From Lineus longissimus (lineage: Eukaryota; Nemertea; Pilidiophora; Heteronemertea; Lineidae), in the NCBI RefSeq assembly GCF_910592395.1, contig NC_088317.1, forward strand, positions 16,556,001 to 16,620,000: a stretch of DNA of 64,000 nucleotides. The letters run 5' to 3'. Below, in pieces: positions 60,236-64,000 of the stretch. Position 1 is the stretch's first letter, and the number at the start of each line of letters is the position of its first letter. The position numbers and the translations under genes were made by a program. The notes under the pieces were generated by a model. The model was given only the letters and a program-made list of their open reading frames with translations, had not been told where the DNA came from and made no database searches.

Positions 60236-62265
60236 TGTGAGAGCTACATAGCATATGACGTCAATCATCAGAGCTTCTTCCAACTCATTTAGAAAGAAGA
60301 AGAGAGAACAGAACTGCTATCAGTGTTGCTTCCGATGGCTACCATCATGCCAGACGCTCATCAGTATCCGAGATATTCAGTACGGTGGCTGTCGGCCGGA
60401 GACACATTCGACATATTTCGCCATCATTCATTCAAATTACGATTCAGTTTCCCTGAGCGGAATATTGCCAGGAGTGCAGCTGGTGGCTTGAAACATCTAG
60501 GATTGTGTAAAGAAGCTATGGGGAACGGGGCCGCCAAATTACTAGGAGAAGATGCAGGTCTTTCTCAAACCACGGACGTTTTTGTGATTGCAGGATTGCA
60601 TCTCTGAAATAATCAATTTGTATTGCTGCTGCATTTTGATTTTGGGTGAAGCATAGAATTTAGTCGGAAGTACACTTTTTGGACATTATGAAATTATCTA
60701 GGATTTGTGACCGGCAGCCATCTTGGTACACATTTTACTGAGTCATATTGGCGTACAAAAACAATGCAAGAGAAAGTATTGCCTGAACTATCTCGCAAAA
60801 ATGTGCCATAAAAAACCAAGATGGCTTCCACTGGTGGTGGCTTTGATCATCGAGAAACTGAGCTCATTTAGCAAAGCGAAACCCCCAGAGGACAATCTGA
60901 CAGGAAAATCGCTATCCTCGTTTATTCTACACACGGAAAAAAAGAACATTACGCCCAGTGGTCATCTCAGGTGATGCGATATTAATAGTAAGGTTAATCA
61001 TGGACACCAATGGAAGATAGAACGATTTATTTTAGGAGGGCAATCTTGTTTGCAATGCTATTGGTATCCTCTGTAGGCCAATTTTTGGCCTGGAATTGAT
61101 GTCCTGCAATTACCAATCACAAAGAAGATTGGTCCTCTTTTTCTCTTTCGCTCGATCTGTAAAAAGAGTTCAAAGTAGTTGGCTATCAAAGGCCTCATTT
61201 GACCACGGCTACGGATCTCAGCAGTAGACACTTTATCGGTTCGATCCTTAATGGTCATCATCCTGGCACACCAGTGGATAAGTTCAATATACTCCGCCTG
61301 TCGATATTTTGAATGTGACGAAGGAGCAAAAATTGCCTGATCTCATACGACAATGACCTTTCCCATCTTCCCGGCTAATCTGAAACTTTCCTTTGTGAAC
61401 TGACCAATCATGATGCATTACCATGTGATTAAAAATGGTTCTTAATAGATTCTATCTCCAATAGAGTATACAGTAAGTCTTCTGGCCATGCCGAAAGGCC
61501 ATATTGCAATGTACATGTATATGTATTTCGATGCAAAATACACGAAATTCATTGAACTCCAGGAATTTATAAACATTACTGATTGACATAAATGCGTCTT
61601 GACATGCAAGGCTGAGAATAAAAGCAAAAGATTTTTTTTTCAATCATTCATGTTTACGGTTCATTGTCAGGAAGCACAGAAAATCCGGACGATTTCCGCA
61701 TATCATTAATCATTCATGATAAATATTAACTCTATTGGCATACTGCTGCAATGAACAACACCTGTATTATACCAGGCCTATAACAGTATGTAAACAAACA
61801 TGGGCAGCAGCAGGCGTATGCATTATAGACAAATATGGACAAATATTGAACAAACTACATTGTGTGTATTTCTATTTATGATTGGAATCTACTTAAACGT
61901 ACGCGATCTATACTAGTGGGCCATATGGTGTAGTATAGTATTGTTTTATTGACAACTCATGTCACGATGTACATGTACATGCAGGCATGTGCATTTCAAG
62001 TTCCGGTACCATGTACATAACGCGTAGCATTGTGCATTTCATATCCCGGAACCAAGAACGTAACGCGTTAACTTTTAGCTTCAAAGGCACTATGCTTCTC
62101 CTCCTCGCATCCACTAATTCTGGTCATTCTGACTTATCTATTCCCAAACTTATGACTAGCTGAACCAATAGCATCATGTTTTAGGTCTTAAAATACCTTT
62201 TCAATGTAGAGGAGACAGAATTATCACAAAAGTCATTGCCAAAACCTGTTCACGTGAGTACTATT
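60236..62265. other. No gene seen
   Basis: Contains dispersed repeat B copy 3 and several ACATGTAC-type palindromes. No supported coding sequence. Confidence 0.4.
61270..61360 (+). repeat. Dispersed repeat B, copy 3 (partial)
   Basis: CCAGTGGATAAGTTCAATAT then ACTCCGCCTGTCGATATTTT. It shares with copy 1 the downstream GA(C)GAAGGAG..AAAAA..CCTG.TCTCA pattern that copy 2 lacks. Confidence 0.55.
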
Positions 62266-62800
62266 CACGTGACCACTCTTTGGAAAGCTCTCGACGAGTA
62301 CTTTCTAACCTATTTACGTGACCACTCTTTGGAAAGTTCCCGATGAGTACTTTCTAACCTATTCACGTGACCACTCTTTGGAAAGCTCTCGATGAGTACT
62401 TTCTAACCTATTCACGTGACCACTTTTTAGAAAGCTCTCGATGAGTACTTTCTAACCTATTCACGTGACCACTCTTTGGAAAGCTCTCGATGAGTACTTT
62501 CTAACCTATTCACGTGACCACTCTTTGGAAAGCTCTCGATGAGTACTTTCTAACCTATTTACGTGACCACTCTTTGGAAAGCTCTCAATGAGCACTTTCT
62601 AACCTATTTACGTGACCACTCTTTGGAAAGCTCTTGATAAGCACTTTCCAACCTATTTACGTGACCACTCTTTGGAAAGCTCTTGATGAGCACTTTCCAA
62701 CCTATTTACGTGACCACTCTTTGGAAAGCTCTTGATGAGCACTTTCTAACCTATTTACGTTAATACCACTGTTTGGAAAGATCCCGATGGGTATTTTCTT
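62266..62800. repeat. 49-bp minisatellite, eleven copies, with CACGTG/TACGTG in most units
   Basis: Units begin at 62266 and recur exactly every 49 bases to 62756. Each has the form .ACGTGACCACTCTTTGGAAA, then GCTCTCGATGAGTACTTTC and a short link. The hexamer is CACGTG in units 1 and 3-6, TACGTG in units 2 and 7-10, and TACGTT in unit 11. One more CACGTG lies just outside at 62251. CACGTGAC is the core bound by USF/MITF/TFE-type bHLH factors in animals. The last unit is diverged. Confidence 0.95.
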
Positions 62801-63149
62801 TCCCGGGTCCCTCCTCGCATTATTGTAATCCCATCGATTTCAGGCAAATTAGGCCATGACATTTTCCAACCTGGATTTTCACCGCCACGTACCCATGGCA
62901 TCTCCAGGCCGCCTCTTCTCATGACCCAGCCAAGCCAATCACCAGATAGAGCAAGCAAGATAACTTATGCAAATTATTCAAAATGGATTCCGCTCCATCA
63001 TCGGAAATAGCTCAAGTGATCATTAAAATGCCAGCCAGATGGTCCTTTATTGCGAAAGATCGATTATGTTGGAGCTCCTCGTAAAACACCTCCACAGAAA
63101 CAAATGGTGTGAAAATTATCAATATAAGACTGTCGAAGACAACACGCGA

Positions 63150-63240
63150 GGGGGCGTGGTCATGTGGTTGTCGGAGTCAGTATCTGATCACATCGAGGGT
63201 TCGATTGTGGGCTTGTGCAAGGTACTTTACTTTCACGCCT
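63150..63240 (+). mobile_element. tRNA-derived SINE-like sequence
   Basis: GGGCGTGGTCATGTGGTTGT is an A-box-like start and GAGGGTTCGATTGTGGGC a good B box, about 45 bases later. It is followed by TTGTGCAAGGTACTTTAC, a body motif reminiscent of widespread aquatic-animal SINEs. There is no tRNA-like acceptor pairing. The 3' end is not clear. Confidence 0.5.
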
Positions 63241-63912
63241 TGAATGAGACGGAAAACAATTAAGATGCCTATCCGTTACATGCGATGGCAAGCGAAATTC
63301 AATCCCTGCCTCAGTTGAACTTTATAAAAGGCAGCCTAAAGAGGCCGTATTTTACCACCTCGGGGCCTTGTGTGTCGCTAAAGATGAAGTTAATCAAAAA
63401 TACTTATTTCTCCCCCGGCGATAACACAGAAAGTGCCGCACTCTCTCCACAGCAGGACACAGCTTCCCGAACTTCCACGAGAGCCGCCGAGTACAGGCGA
63501 TGATGACGTCAAATGAGAAAGTGCAAGGCAATATTGGAAGTCTTCCTAAATGGATCTGATAGCATCCTAGGGCTATGTATTCCATATGCTAACATGTCAA
63601 GACTAGCTTATATTGATACATATTACTTCCGTGGGTTTAGCCACAAGACAACGGTGTCGAATCTCATTAAGTCAATAAAATCGTGTTGGTGGTTGTCAGG
63701 CGTGAGTGACCCTATAGGCGTTGGCTGCGTGGAGACAGGTCTGCTAGTGCTCTATTCGACCGTATCATGACTATGTTGGCTAGAACTCGTGATCATTTGT
63801 CTTGATCAAGGAGAAGAGCGGTAGTGCGTCACGCCGGAGTTCAATCTCCCATTGAGAGGATGGCTAGCATTTTCTCCGTAGCAAAAGTACATGTACGCAA
63901 GTAAACGGTGAT

Positions 63913-63958
63913 AGTATCACTAAGCAACCGTTACCACTGGCGAAGCTTGGAGACTGAT
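63913..63958 (+). repeat. Dispersed repeat C, copy 2
   Basis: AGTATCACTAAGCAACCGTT then ACCACTGGCGAAGCTTGGAGA. It matches 2462-2505 with about four differences. Confidence 0.65.
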
Positions 63959-64000
63959 CCCATACCAGACTCGAGCTCGGACTCATCTGTTCTGTCTGTA

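Overview
This window looks like nuclear DNA from a bilaterian invertebrate, probably marine. The evidence is one intron-bearing animal ion-channel exon, tRNA-derived SINE-like pieces, cut-and-paste DNA transposons of animal-type families, many MITEs and minisatellites, and long AT-rich stretches with no sustained coding. There is no sign of bacterial gene organisation. I cannot fix the phylum from sequence alone.

Only one confident protein-coding feature is present: a long first coding exon on the minus strand (about 40257 down to 38883). It encodes the cytosolic N-terminus and the complete six-segment membrane domain of a cyclic nucleotide-gated channel, most like the invertebrate CNG-like (CNGL) group. 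It has a credible 3' splice site upstream and a 5' splice site downstream. I did not find the exons for the rest of the C-linker and the cyclic-nucleotide-binding domain. They should lie at lower coordinates, or beyond the window if the introns are large.

The rest is mobile and repeated DNA. From left to right: a degenerate ~410-bp repeat (0.6-1.5 kb); a 97-bp tandem array (1.64-2.03 kb); a decayed pogo/Tigger-type transposon with ~71-bp inverted ends (4.91-7.26 kb) that carries a nested hAT-like MITE; a fold-back element (7.83-8.17 kb); a 55-bp minisatellite (9.2-9.9 kb); a 168-bp dimer (12.2-12.5 kb); copies 1 and 2 of a 371-bp MITE family (14.2 and 18.6 kb); a 102-bp near-perfect palindrome (18.1 kb); and a 1,057-bp Mutator-like element with 55-bp inverted ends and a perfect 9-bp target duplication (20.9-22.0 kb). 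Next come copy 3 of the MITE, inverted (30.9 kb), and several 2-3 unit tandem duplications (30-38 kb). After the channel exon (38.9-40.4 kb) follow an element with ATTACG-repeat inverted ends (44.9-45.4 kb), a dispersed repeat seen three times, two SINE-like tracts, a strong G-quadruplex motif (56.5 kb) and an 11-unit 49-bp array carrying CACGTG or TACGTG boxes (62.27-62.8 kb).

The interest therefore lies in repeat biology (well-bounded non-autonomous transposons, nested insertions, E-box-bearing minisatellite) and in the structure of the channel's 5' end, not in a new multigene system. No prokaryotic defence locus, CRISPR array or operon is present. All repeat boundaries and identities were read by eye.
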